Numbered from the stretch's first letter, positions 9,101 through 16,224 are shown. The stretch is 64,000 bases of DNA from Brevibacterium permense (GCF_025506275.1 NZ_QYCP01000001.1:62001-126000), one strand, 5' to 3'. The notes: a model not told the origin generated them from the letters alone. A program made the numbers and translations.

Positions 9101-9781
9101 CTCGACGGCCATCGACGTGTCGCCCTGTGAACTCTGGCCAGCGGGAACGACAGTGCCGGCGGCTTCGAGCTCATCGGGCACGGAGGATTCGACGACGTTC
9201 TTCTCCGCCACGTCCTCGGGGCGGAAGGTGATGGAGACGCGCTGCTCGTCCTGGCCGGTGACCTCGACGTTCGACACTCCGTCGAGGGCGCGGAGTTCGG
9301 GAACGAGGTCGGTCTCAAGACGGTCGCCGAGGGTGGCGGAGTCTCCGCCGGAGACGGCGAACATCGTCACCGGGACCTCATCCATCTGATACGACAGCAC
9401 CTCGGCTTCCGCATCGGCGGGCAGGTCGGACTTCACTCCGTCGACGGCCGACCGGACGGCGTCGGTCATCTCTTCGGAGTCCTTGCCGAACGGCCAAGTC
9501 ACCTCGGCGGTCATCCTCCCCGACGAGGTGGAGGTGGTCACCGATTCGAGTTCGCCGACACCGTCGAGCGCGGTCTCGAGAGGCTTGGTCACCGTCTCCT
9601 CGATGACCTCCGGAGAAGCGCCGGGGACGGTGGCCTGCACGGAAGTGCCGGGCAGGTCGACCGAGGGCATCGTCTCCTGGTTGAGTGAGGTGGTCGCGAC
9701 GATGCCGAAGACGGCGATCACGAGGGTGAGCAATCCGACGATGAGGCGGTTCTTCAGACTCATCCGGGTGATCAGGTGCAC
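6104..9781 (-). CDS. RND-superfamily efflux permease (HAE1/AcrB-like) with coiled-coil insertion
   Basis: A 1225-residue proton-driven exporter of the AcrB type. Helix 1 is at residues about 13-33. The first half carries VVDDSIVVIEN, with the Asp pair of the proton relay in helix 4. A second repeat of helices lies near residues 1000-1190. A basic loop rich in Lys/Arg separates the two halves. Unusual for the family is a roughly 130-residue stretch at about 815-945 that is highly charged, predicted helical, and broken by a proline-rich turn near 885. It could form a coiled-coil hairpin outside the membrane. No membrane-fusion or outer-channel partner gene is nearby. The GTG at 9781 has a GGAGG site 6 bases upstream. 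A palindrome follows the stop at once. The substrate is unknown. Confidence 0.9.
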   Translation of the reverse strand: MHLITRMSLKNRLIVGLLTLVIAVFGIVATTSLNQETMPSVDLPGTSVQATVPGASPEVIEETVTKPLETALDGVGELESVTTSTSSGRMTAEVTWPFGKDSEEMTDAVRSAVDGVKSDLPADAEAEVLSYQMDEVPVTMFAVSGGDSATLGDRLETDLVPELRALDGVSNVEVTGQDEQRVSITFRPEDVAEKNVVESSVPDELEAAGTVVPAGQSSQGDTSMAVEVGTEVDAVEQIEKTPLRTADGTVLLGEVADVDLDSVEKTSLSRADGRNSVTVSVTKDQDANVVDVSHKVADTLDKVGPKLGEDTEFSTIFDQAPEIEKSIHDLSVEGGLGLIFAIFVILAFLGSFRSTIVAAISIPMSLLIAMIGLMVGDYTLNILTLGALTIAVGRVVDDSIVVIENIRRRQGTSDLTVEDIVASVKQVAGAITASTLTTVAVFLPIAFVDGIAGQLFRPFSVTVSLALLASLVVALTIVPVFSYWVLRRSPKPLSPKRQAATDRSYELWAAKQHRRSVARAERRQKAIEKKNAKRAAKGKDPLPDATVEPVVAPAPGNGEASGRVDRLQQRSLPAIISALHHPWRTIAFSVVIFIVTMMCATFLKTDLLGSAGQSSVYITQTLPAGASLEAGDKAAKRVEAVLGDDSDVDTYSTTVNGPESGAENQFNVTLAEDSEAEVATNRLRTQLDDLGKDAGEIDVQDAGGSVSEDVEVTLSGTDLGALRKAADEVTKKMADTNGVQSARNDLAADQPVIEVDVDREKAADYGFSQAEVGQAIAAALHGVEAGTITLNGQERDITLAPTHPDAAPDEIRALELPVTEVQTQNAQEDATDRVEEKTDARAEEAKRKAADESAEQLESAREARDNAADQLEQARKALRDAENPPPAPSPGDMAADQVEQAREGVEQAEKGLKEANDAIDDLVDGQREQEQNQEEEEALADEQAAIPDIKGEPITVDEIAQVKKTETPATIDRADGDRKVTVFATPSSGQLETVTAAATDLTETMDLPDGVSFDVGGASQEQAESFGQLGMAMAVAIVLVFLVMIATFRSFVQPLILLVSIPFAATGAVLLLLATGTPLGIPSLIGLLMLIGIVVTNAIVLIDLINKLREDGLDLRDAIVHGTRLRLRPILMTAAATIFALVPMSLGLTGGGVLISQPLAIVVIGGLTSSTVLTLILVPALYLLVERRKEVRAAHKEEKRAKKRAENQARIEAETAEVAQRSDDQ

Positions 9782-10038
9782 AGGGGTCCTCCGGGTTCGG
9801 GGGTGCGAGCAGGGCGCTCCAGTCAGTCTTCCAAGCGGATCGCCTCAGCGGATCGCCCAAAAGTAGGCAACGGTGTCCCCCAAAAGGATGAATTCTCACT
9901 GCTGTTCCCGGCAGGTCGATCATGACCGTTCGGTGGGGCACGTATCGACCCTAGAAGCGGTCGCCGGTGTCCGGCACGGGAGTTGTCCCCCAGACCACCC
10001 TCAGGAAACACGGAAGAAAACCGGAGGATCCCCTCCCC

Positions 10039-10100
10039 TTGCTACCTGACGGCGGCCTAGCAACCTCGCGCGAGGTTGCTAGGCCGCCGTCAGGTAGCAA
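10039..10100. repeat. Long palindromic element, copy 2 (probable terminator)
   Basis: A perfect 62-bp palindrome with 31-base arms and no loop, centred on CTCGCGCGAG. It abuts the stop codon of the COG0523 gene at 10101. It differs from the core of copy 1 (6026-6101) by one base. Confidence 0.9.
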
Positions 10101-11258
10101 TTAGGTGTGGAGGCGGACGTGGTGGAGGAAGCGTTCGGAGCGGTCCGTCCGGCCCGCGTCATCGACGTTGAGGGCGGCAGTCAGAGTGGCTTCGACCGCC
10201 TCGGTGTCGAAGTCCTCACCGATGGCGACGAGGACGCTGTCGGCATCCGGCCGATCACCATTCCCCGCGCTTAAGGACGGTGTCTTCGGGACAGGTCGGG
10301 CCGCCTCGGCGACGTAGACGTTCGGGCCCACAGCCTGCACATCGAAGCTGCGCCTGCAAGATCCTACAGCCGCGAGCACGGTGCCCTTCACCCGGTATAC
10401 CCCGGGCGGGAGGTCCTCGACGAAATCCATCACCGCATCCGGATCGACAGGACCGCTGCCGGTGACGGTCACCGACTGGGCATGGCGATGCGGCAGGGAT
10501 TCCGCGTCGATCTCGTCGTCACCGAACTCGTCGGCCGCCGCCTCGGCGTAGGCCTGACGCAGCAGTTCCCGGATCGGCAACTCAGGTTGGATCGGGTCGT
10601 CACCGGCGTCGGAGCAGCTTCGGAGGGGGTCCCGCTCTCCTTCGCCCGGGTCGAAGATCAGTGTGGGGTCGAGGCGGGCGTGGTGGGTGCCGATGACGAT
10701 GACGCGCGGATTGCGTTCGTGAACGCGAGCACGCACGGCCTCGACCGTGTTATCACGGTCGGCGGCGGGCACTTGGTCGAGCTTGTTGACCAGCACCAAT
10801 GTCGTCGCGGCGAAGCGCAGGGGCGGCAGGTTCGAGGTGTCGACGGTGTCGAAGTACATGGTGGCGTCGACGACGTCGATGACCCCGCCGAGGTGGAACC
10901 GGTGGTGGCCCATGCGGGTGATCATCCGGGCCAAGGTCAGGGGTTCGGCGAATCCGCTGGCTTCGACGATGATCGCGTCGAGGCGCAGCTTGGGGTTCGT
11001 CATCGCCACGAGAGCGTCCTCGAGCTCGGAATCATCGGTCAGACAGCACACGCATCCTCCCGAGATCGACAACGGTTCGTCGACCTGGCCGACGACGAGT
11101 CCGGCGTCGATGTTGAGGTCGCCGAAGTCGTTGACGATGACGCCGATGCGGGCGTCGGGGTGGCGCAGCAGGTGGTTGAGCAGGCTCGTCTTTCCGGCAC
11201 CGAGGTAGCCGGTGAGCAGGATGACCGGGATCGCAGCTCTGCGTGTGGGACCGCTCAT
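10101..11258 (-). CDS. COG0523 (CobW/ZNG-type) metal-chaperone GTPase
   Basis: A 385-residue G3E-family GTPase thought to deliver metal, here most likely zinc. Residues 17-25 give the P-loop GYLGAGKTS, followed by IVNDFGDLNID. The metal motif GGCVCCL lies near residue 70, VEASGFAEP follows, and the guanine-specificity motif is LVNKLDQVP. A CobW C-terminal domain comes after residue 260. It is divergent from zur across a 210-base region with a Zur-type box, so expression under zinc limitation is inferred. Start: the ATG at 11258 gives a full N-terminus ahead of the P-loop. The gene ends at a long palindrome. Confidence 0.9.
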   Translation of the reverse strand: MSGPTRRAAIPVILLTGYLGAGKTSLLNHLLRHPDARIGVIVNDFGDLNIDAGLVVGQVDEPLSISGGCVCCLTDDSELEDALVAMTNPKLRLDAIIVEASGFAEPLTLARMITRMGHHRFHLGGVIDVVDATMYFDTVDTSNLPPLRFAATTLVLVNKLDQVPAADRDNTVEAVRARVHERNPRVIVIGTHHARLDPTLIFDPGEGERDPLRSCSDAGDDPIQPELPIRELLRQAYAEAAADEFGDDEIDAESLPHRHAQSVTVTGSGPVDPDAVMDFVEDLPPGVYRVKGTVLAAVGSCRRSFDVQAVGPNVYVAEAARPVPKTPSLSAGNGDRPDADSVLVAIGEDFDTEAVEATLTAALNVDDAGRTDRSERFLHHVRLHT

Positions 11259-11382
11259 TGTGCCTCCTCGGTGGTCGTGCCCGCTTTTCGTGCTCGGTGG
11301 CTCGACAGCGCGGGTTCAGTTGTGCGTGCGGGCCCCGTTTTCGGCACGGGGTCAATCGTAGAGGTGTGGGCGAACCGCCCGT

Positions 11383-11403
11383 TAATGGTAACGTGTTTCA
11401 TTA
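11383..11403. promoter_or_regulatory. Putative Zur box between COG0523 gene and zur
   Basis: The 21-base site follows the pattern TAATGRTA-N5-TNTCAYTA, with outer inverted halves TAATG and CATTA. A second site with the same pattern lies at 12957-12977, before bL36 and the second COG0523 gene. Assignment to Zur is inferred from the regulon-like gene content. Confidence 0.65.
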
Positions 11404-11410
11404 CTTCTCT

Positions 11411-11436
11411 CGCATATGCACGATCATGCATATGCG
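11411..11436. promoter_or_regulatory. 26-bp dyad in the zur promoter region
   Basis: CGCATATGCA and TGCATATGCG are perfect inverted arms separated by 6 bases. The site ends 32 bases before the zur ATG. It is unlike the Zur-type boxes, so a second regulator or a structural role is possible. Confidence 0.6.
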
Positions 11437-11468
11437 CCTTCGACAGGGACGACAAGGGAGGACTCCCC

Positions 11469-11870
11469 ATGGCAGCGCCGCAGAAGAAGACGCGCAGCAC
11501 CGCGCAGAAGGCACTCATCGGCTCTGCCCTGGAGACCGAGACCCGCTTCGTCTCTGCCAAGCAGCTCCACCGCCGCCTCGAAGACTCGGGCGCAAGCGTC
11601 GGCTTGGCCACCGTCTACCGACAGCTCAATGCGCTCGCGCAAAGCGGCGACGCCGATACTATCACCATCGCCGAGACCCAGCTCTTCCGCGCCTGCGCAC
11701 AGACCGAGCATCATCACCATCTCGTCTGCGAACGCTGCGGCACAGCCGTCGAGATCGACCCGCCGGGTGAGGACTGGATGCGTCGGATCGCCGCCTCGAA
11801 CGGCTTCGAGATCACTCATCACGTCTTCGAGATCTTCGGCCTGTGCGCCGATTGTCGGGCAGTGGACTGA
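11469..11870 (+). CDS. zur: Fur-family zinc uptake regulator Zur
   Basis: A 133-residue Fur-family repressor. The N-terminal winged helix has FVSAKQLHRRLEDSGASVGLATVYRQLNAL. The metal-binding part has HHHHLVCERCGTAVEID and a C-terminal FGLCADCRAVD, giving the paired C-x2-C motifs of the structural zinc site. Setting favours Zur over Fur: it is flanked by two COG0523 proteins and a zinc-free bL36. A GGGAGGA ribosome-binding site precedes the ATG at 11469. The frame stays open far upstream, but that part lies inside the COG0523 gene on the other strand and has no start signal. Confidence 0.9.
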   Translation: MAAPQKKTRSTAQKALIGSALETETRFVSAKQLHRRLEDSGASVGLATVYRQLNALAQSGDADTITIAETQLFRACAQTEHHHHLVCERCGTAVEIDPPGEDWMRRIAASNGFEITHHVFEIFGLCADCRAVD

Positions 11871-11910
11871 GAGCCTCAGCCTCGGTGACGGGCCGCTGGG
11901 CCTGCGAGTG

Positions 11911-12921
11911 TCAGCCTCGGTGCGCCGCGTCCCATGCGGGGAACTCGTCGTGATACTCCAACCAGGCCATCGGACCTGCCAGCAGCTCAGCATCGGTGAG
12001 AACGGCACCGTCGAGCGCTTCGCACAGCCCTACCTCGTCGAGGTCGACGCCGATGAAGGCCAGATCCTGACCGAGCGCCAGCAGCTCTGCACCTCCGCCG
12101 GGAAGGGGATCGACGGACAGCGGTGAGAGCGTGAGCAGAGTGCCTGCTTGGTCCCAGTGCGCGGTCACGTAGGGCCGGGAGGCCAGCTTCGCGAAGCCGG
12201 CAGAACGAACAATCCGACCCCAACACCCTTCGCCGAGCGCGGCGCCCAGCACTGCCTGCAGTCGCTGCGGGTGAAAGGGCCGCGCCTGCTCGAAGCGGCA
12301 GGCGCGGACACCTCCCGGTCTGGCCGGGGGCTGAAACTCCGAGTTGAGCACCGCCGTCCACCCTGCAGAGGGAGGTCGCTGCCCGAACCGCCAACACACC
12401 GGCTCATGCACCGCGCCGTCGCGCAGCAGAAAGCGATTGGCCTCGGGTGCCAGGTGCGCGATCAGCCCGACTGCTGCTTCGATCTCGTTCGGATCGACTG
12501 GTTCGGGCACCAACAGGGCCAGGGTGGAGGCGAATTCGATCTGCGCGACGAGCGCACCGGCACGCGCCTCCGAATCGAGGTCGTTGTGCAGGCACGCGAG
12601 GTCGAGCACGCAGACGAGGTCGGCGAGGAGGGCTCGCGCCTCCGGGACGCTCAGGCCCCCGATGATCTCCGCGCAGTCCGCGCCTTCCCCATATTCGAGA
12701 ACGAACCCGTGCACCCCGGACGTCATTCCGACCAGATCGACGAGGCGGTCGATCGCGTCGATGCCCTGCGCGGTCTGCTCCGCAGGCACGAAGACATAGC
12801 CGCGGTCACGGGCCAGGCCCATCGCGTAATGCCTGCGCTCGGCCGCGCAGAGCCCGACGACGGCGATCGCTTCGATTCCGTCGGCGACGGGCCCCCGCCC
12901 TCGCGTAACTGATTCCCGCAT
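11911..12921 (-). CDS. COG0523-like protein lacking the GTPase P-loop
   Basis: A 336-residue protein whose C-terminal half matches the CobW C-terminal domain (RFEQARPFHPQRLQAVL, GCWGRIVRSAGFAKLASRP, WDQAGTLLTLSPL). The N-terminal half has the order of a G3E GTPase, but the P-loop position reads VVGLCAAERRHYA, without the Gly-Lys-Thr, and the CxCC metal motif is absent. It is therefore unlikely to bind GTP in the usual way. The start at 12921 was chosen because GAAGGGAAG precedes it and because a longer start would run through the Zur-type box. It is divergent from bL36 and near zur, which suggests a role in zinc starvation. The exact function is unknown. Confidence 0.75.
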   Translation of the reverse strand: MRESVTRGRGPVADGIEAIAVVGLCAAERRHYAMGLARDRGYVFVPAEQTAQGIDAIDRLVDLVGMTSGVHGFVLEYGEGADCAEIIGGLSVPEARALLADLVCVLDLACLHNDLDSEARAGALVAQIEFASTLALLVPEPVDPNEIEAAVGLIAHLAPEANRFLLRDGAVHEPVCWRFGQRPPSAGWTAVLNSEFQPPARPGGVRACRFEQARPFHPQRLQAVLGAALGEGCWGRIVRSAGFAKLASRPYVTAHWDQAGTLLTLSPLSVDPLPGGGAELLALGQDLAFIGVDLDEVGLCEALDGAVLTDAELLAGPMAWLEYHDEFPAWDAAHRG

Positions 12922-12956
12922 TCGCTTCCCTTCGATCGAGAACATAGGATTGAGTC

Positions 12957-12977
12957 TAATGATACTCATTCTCACTA
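12957..12977. promoter_or_regulatory. Putative Zur box between the COG0523-like gene and rpmJ
   Basis: The site has the pattern TAATGRTA-N5-TNTCAYTA and contains the dyad AATGATACTCATT. It matches the box at 11383-11403 at 14 of 21 positions. It could control both divergent genes. Confidence 0.65.
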
Positions 12978-12990
12978 AGGAGTTACGCTC

Positions 12991-13113
12991 ATGAAGGTTC
13001 GTCGATCGCTGCGTTCGCTGAAGTCCCAGCCCGGTTCGCAGGTGGTCCGCCGCCGCGGTCGCGTCTACGTCATCAACAAGAAGGATCCGCGGTTCAAAGC
13101 CCGCCAGGGCTGA
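12991..13113 (+). CDS. rpmJ: Ribosomal protein bL36, zinc-independent (C-minus) paralogue
   Basis: A 40-residue protein, [17 protein letters not shown] onwards, ending in [16 protein letters not shown]. This is the bL36 fold, but the four zinc-ligand Cys/His positions of the ordinary form are lost, as in YkgO-type paralogues. Such paralogues replace zinc-bound bL36 in ribosomes when zinc is scarce. TAAGGAG lies 8-14 bases before the ATG, and a Zur-type box lies directly upstream. The ordinary zinc-binding copy is not in this window. Confidence 0.93.
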   Translation: MKVRRSLRSLKSQPGSQVVRRRGRVYVINKKDPRFKARQG

Positions 13114-13456
13114 GGCCCAACCGCCCTCGAACAGCTGTGGCGCGGATTCGACGCGGCTGCACGTGTGTCGGATATGTGCAGCCTAGACCGCCTCGGCGAG
13201 GCGACCGAATTCCGCAAGTGATTCGAGGGTGCGCATGGGCATCGCCAGGGACAGCAGAGGAGGTTCGAGGCGCTCACTCATGAAGTAGATTTCGCGACTG
13301 AGGAATCTCCTCGCCGAGGCGGCCGCCGCCTATCCGGATGACCGCCGACTCCGACCCGCTTCGGCACCATCACCGAGGTGGGCCGGATTTACTCACGGCC
13401 GAAACAGCGCGCCCGCCATCACCCCTGCGCTAGGGTCGGTGACCAAGGAGGACGAG
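13114..13456. other. Intergenic region with hairpin and two palindromes
   Basis: No credible gene is visible in these 343 bases. The region contains an 8-bp stem (GGCTGCAC with GTGCAGCC, 13155-13183) that may end the rpmJ transcript, the palindrome CGCCTCGGCGAGGCG at 13189-13203, and CCTCGCCGAGG at 13309-13319. Confidence 0.6.
13155..13183 (+). terminator. Possible terminator hairpin after rpmJ
   Basis: Perfect 8-bp arms GGCTGCAC and GTGCAGCC enclose a 13-base loop. There is no T-run after it, so rho-independent termination is uncertain. Confidence 0.4.
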
Positions 13457-13771
13457 ATGCCCAGAGACTACTCACCGGAGCGGATCGCGGCGATGGCGGA
13501 CGAACTCTCGGCCGCCGCGCACACACTGGGAGTCCCGCTCGCGGATACGCGGCCCGCCGTCGAACTCGTCTCTGAGCTGCTCGTTGCCAGTGCTCGCTGG
13601 TCCGACGAGACGGGGACCCGAGCCTCCGGACCTTTCGGCACTTTCCTCGCCGGCTGCGTCGACGGGGCAGACCGCGACGACCAGGCGGTCGGCGCAGACC
13701 GTGACCGCCAGGGCCTGGAGTTCGTCGACAGCTTGGTGAACGGGCTCGGACTCAGCCCCGAAAGCGAGTGA
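13457..13771 (+). CDS. Small DUF6457-like helical protein
   Basis: A 104-residue acidic protein of unknown function. It looks all-helical and contains the segment ASGPFGTFLAGCVDGA followed by a long C-terminal helix. This resembles the small DUF6457 domains found beside or fused to actinobacterial MobA proteins, and the convergent mobA gene next to it carries a similar segment (SPVVAAFLAGRLHAA). The ATG at 13457 is preceded by AAGGAGG. Its last 20 bases overlap the 3' end of mobA on the other strand. A role in molybdenum-cofactor supply for the nearby nitrate reductase is an inference from context. Confidence 0.65.
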   Translation: MPRDYSPERIAAMADELSAAAHTLGVPLADTRPAVELVSELLVASARWSDETGTRASGPFGTFLAGCVDGADRDDQAVGADRDRQGLEFVDSLVNGLGLSPESE

Positions 13772-14666
13772 GAGCCCCCTCCACCTGAGCCAGCGCTTCC
13801 GCGAGAGAGGCCCCACCCTCCCTCGTCGCAGCGTGGAGTCTGCCGGCGAGGAACGCGGCGACGACCGGGCTGAGCGACGAGTCCGAATGCTTGATGCGCG
13901 AAGCGAACTCGAGCACGGCCGCGACCTCGGCATCTGTCATCCACTCCCCCTCCGGAAGTTCGGTCGCCGCAAGGTCCCGCATCCGCAGCACCTGCTCCGG
14001 TACGGCTCTGGCGCCACTTGGAGCGTCGGCACCCGCCGCAGTCCGGTCCCGAGGATCGCCCACCGCATCCGCGTCCGTGACCTCGATTCTGCGGGCGACG
14101 CGCTCATACTCCTCACGGGTGTCGAAGTCGACGATCTCCGCGGGGTCAACGTCGACAGGAGCGACCTCGAGGCCGCTGAAAAGGAGTTTGACCGCCCTGT
14201 CCTGCGTCTGGCCGATATCGGCCAGGCGTCGACGCAGCAGCGCCGTCGGCCACGCGGCGCAGAGGAACTGGAGCTTGCCGCGATCATCGACACCGGCAGC
14301 AGGCAGCCCGGACTCCCGGCTCGCGACGATGAGCGCCCGCAGATGGTCCGGCCGCACCAGCGGCATGTCACCGGCCAGGATCACGGTGACTTCGGAGTCT
14401 CCCATCGCAAGGGAAGCGGCTTCGATCCCGGCCAGGGGGCCCGAGAACTCGGGTTCCTCCCGTACGCTGCCGACCGAGTCCACCTCGGCGTCCGTGAGTC
14501 CGACAGTGGTACCGGCCACCCACACCTCCGCTTCCGGCACGGCCTGCCGGACGGTGCCGAGGATGCGCGAGATCACCGTCTGCCCGCCGAGACGGACACC
14601 TGGCTTGTGAACGCCCCCGAACCGCCGGGACCGACCGCCGCTGAGAATCATCACTGTGATCGACAT
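13752..14666 (-). CDS. mobA: Molybdenum cofactor guanylyltransferase MobA with C-terminal DUF6457-like domain
   Basis: A 304-residue fusion. Residues 1-190 form a MobA-type nucleotidyltransferase that would attach GMP to molybdopterin. Marks are ILSGGRSRRFGGVHKP at the N-terminus with the GTP-binding glycines and lysine, EFSGPLAGIEAA, and VILAGDMPLVRPDHL. After an Ala/Arg/Asp-rich linker, residues about 235-304 form a small helical DUF6457-like domain. MGD is the cofactor form needed by NarG, which fits the neighbouring narKGHJI operon. The ATG at 14666 lies 18 bases from the TTCTAC dyad in the shared promoter region with narK. Confidence 0.85.
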   Translation of the reverse strand: MSITVMILSGGRSRRFGGVHKPGVRLGGQTVISRILGTVRQAVPEAEVWVAGTTVGLTDAEVDSVGSVREEPEFSGPLAGIEAASLAMGDSEVTVILAGDMPLVRPDHLRALIVASRESGLPAAGVDDRGKLQFLCAAWPTALLRRRLADIGQTQDRAVKLLFSGLEVAPVDVDPAEIVDFDTREEYERVARRIEVTDADAVGDPRDRTAAGADAPSGARAVPEQVLRMRDLAATELPEGEWMTDAEVAAVLEFASRIKHSDSSLSPVVAAFLAGRLHAATREGGASLAEALAQVEGALTRFRG

Positions 14667-14683
14667 GGCTCGATCATACGTGT

Positions 14684-14700
14684 TTCTACAGACAGTAGAA
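14684..14700. promoter_or_regulatory. Inverted repeat TTCTAC-N5-GTAGAA in the mobA/narK promoter region
   Basis: A perfect 6-base inverted repeat with a 5-base spacer. The same arms and spacing recur at 24091-24107, upstream of the winged-helix regulator gene at the other end of the nar cluster. It is a strong candidate binding site for that regulator. Confidence 0.7.
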
Positions 14701-14713
14701 TAAGCAACAGATA

Positions 14714-14729
14714 TATGACCTAAATCACA
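14714..14729. promoter_or_regulatory. CRP/FNR-family site upstream of narK
   Basis: TATGACCTAAATCACA differs at one position from the actinobacterial CRP/GlxR consensus TGTGA-N2-TA-N2-TCACA. It is 146 bases before the narK start. Control by carbon status or oxygen through a CRP/FNR-type protein is inferred. Confidence 0.55.
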
Positions 14730-14874
14730 TCACGTCCTCGTAAGACGAGGTGAGTCCCTGTGAAGACGCCTCCTGAGCGCCTTCAGGATTAAATACGGTG
14801 GAAACTGTTCCACTTTCCGCTCAACTCTGCTGAGATCGAAAGCAGTCGGCACATTCGTCGAGGAGGGGCAGAAT

Positions 14875-16224
14875 ATGTCACAGCCTGAGATGCATCAACC
14901 ATCGACCGCCGGATCACCTGCTTCGGCTACGAAAGCGCAGCGGACCAGGGCACTGATCTTCGCTACTCTCGGCTTCACTGTGACCTTCTGGGCTTGGTCG
15001 CTCATCAGCCCGCTGGGACCACACTTCGTCGAAGAGAATCTCACCGACGACTCGGCGCTGCTCGTGGCCGTGCCCGTCCTCGTCGGCTCACTGGGACGAA
15101 TTGTCGTCGGAGCACTGACCGACCGCCTCGGCGGCCGCCTCATGATGTCGTTCATCGCCCTCATCACGGTCATTCCGGTGCTCTTCGTCGGTTTCATCGG
15201 CCAATACAACTACGCCACGCTCATCGTCGGCGGATTCTTCCTCGGCATCGCCGGCACGAGCTTCGCCGTCGGCGTCCCCTACGTCAATCGCTGGTTCCCC
15301 AAAGAGTCCCGCGGTTCGGCGATCGGTGTCTACGGCATGGGCATGGGCGGTACCGCGATCGCGGCCTTCACCACTGTGCCCCTGTACAACATCTGGCCAC
15401 AGCTTCCCTTCGTGGTCGCAGCCGTCGTTCTCGTCGTCTACGCGCTCCTGGCTTTCACCATGATGCGCAATCCGCCGGACTGGCAGCCTGTGCGCCAGAG
15501 CCTCATCACCACCCTGGGACAGACGCTGTCGGTCAAGCTGACCTGGCAGGCTGCTTATCTCTACGCACTCGCCTTCGGCGGCTATGTCGCTTTCTCCGTC
15601 TACCTGCCGACTTACTTCAACAACGACTACGACCTCGAACCCGCCGATGCATCCCTGCGCATGGCCGGCTTCGTCATCGTCGCAGTCATCACCCGCCCGC
15701 TGGGCGGAATCCTCGCCGATCACCTCGGTGCGGTGAAGACCCTCGGCATGGCCTACTCACTCGTCGCCATCTGCGCCATCGCCCTGTCTTTCCATCCCCT
15801 GGAGTTCGTCGTCTACACCTCAGAGTTCATTGCGATGTCGGCAGGCTTCGGACTGGCCTCCGGTGCGACCTTTGCGCTTATCGCGCAGCGCTCGGATCCT
15901 GCAAGGGTCGGCTCGATCACGGGCTTCGTCGGCGCCGCCGGCGGACTGGGCGGATTCGTCCCGCCTCTGCTGCTGGGAGCGATGTGGTCGGCGACCCACG
16001 ACTATTCCCTGGGTCTGCTGCTGCTCGCCGGCTTCACAGTCATCGCGCTCCTCATCACTCTCTGGATCGGCGCCAACCCGCTGGCGACGCCACCAACCGA
16101 ACCCGTGAGCTCTGACGACACCGCCTCAGCCCCCACCGCCGACTCGAGCGCCGATCACTCCGGAACTGACAGCGGCCACACGAAGTCACGTATCAGCGAC
16201 GACGACAAGGAGACACGGTCATGA
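14875..16224 (+). CDS. narK: Nitrate/nitrite MFS transporter
   Basis: A 449-residue major-facilitator protein with about 12 membrane helices, moving nitrate in and/or nitrite out. Nitrate-porter marks include the conserved glycine-rich segments GGFFLGIAGTSFAVGVPYVNRWF and FVGAAGGLGGFVPPLLLG, and an Arg in GRIVVGALTDRLGGR. The last 40 residues are a hydrophilic Ser/Thr/Asp-rich tail. A GAGGAGGGG site precedes the ATG. The stop overlaps the narG start by 4 bases (ATGA), so narKGHJI is one translationally coupled operon. The promoter region holds a TTCTAC dyad and a CRP/FNR-like site. Confidence 0.92.
   Translation: MSQPEMHQPSTAGSPASATKAQRTRALIFATLGFTVTFWAWSLISPLGPHFVEENLTDDSALLVAVPVLVGSLGRIVVGALTDRLGGRLMMSFIALITVIPVLFVGFIGQYNYATLIVGGFFLGIAGTSFAVGVPYVNRWFPKESRGSAIGVYGMGMGGTAIAAFTTVPLYNIWPQLPFVVAAVVLVVYALLAFTMMRNPPDWQPVRQSLITTLGQTLSVKLTWQAAYLYALAFGGYVAFSVYLPTYFNNDYDLEPADASLRMAGFVIVAVITRPLGGILADHLGAVKTLGMAYSLVAICAIALSFHPLEFVVYTSEFIAMSAGFGLASGATFALIAQRSDPARVGSITGFVGAAGGLGGFVPPLLLGAMWSATHDYSLGLLLLAGFTVIALLITLWIGANPLATPPTEPVSSDDTASAPTADSSADHSGTDSGHTKSRISDDDKETRS

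Noticed and set aside
6095-9130. Open frame of about 1011 codons on the plus strand opposite the RND gene
   Set aside because: It is a mirror of a high-GC gene: rich in Arg, Gly and Asp, no recognisable domain, no ribosome-binding site, and fully antisense to a well-supported RND protein.
10482-11468. Upstream extension of the zur frame
   Set aside because: The extra 329 codons lie inside the COG0523 gene on the other strand. The Fur-family N-terminus begins at 11469 behind a good ribosome-binding site.
11424-12008. Minus-strand frame of 194 codons opposite zur
   Set aside because: It covers the zur gene and its promoter dyad and resembles no family.
13065-13277. Small minus-strand frame of 70 codons after rpmJ
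   Set aside because: It overlaps the real rpmJ on the opposite strand, has Arg/Ser/Cys-rich composition and no start signal.
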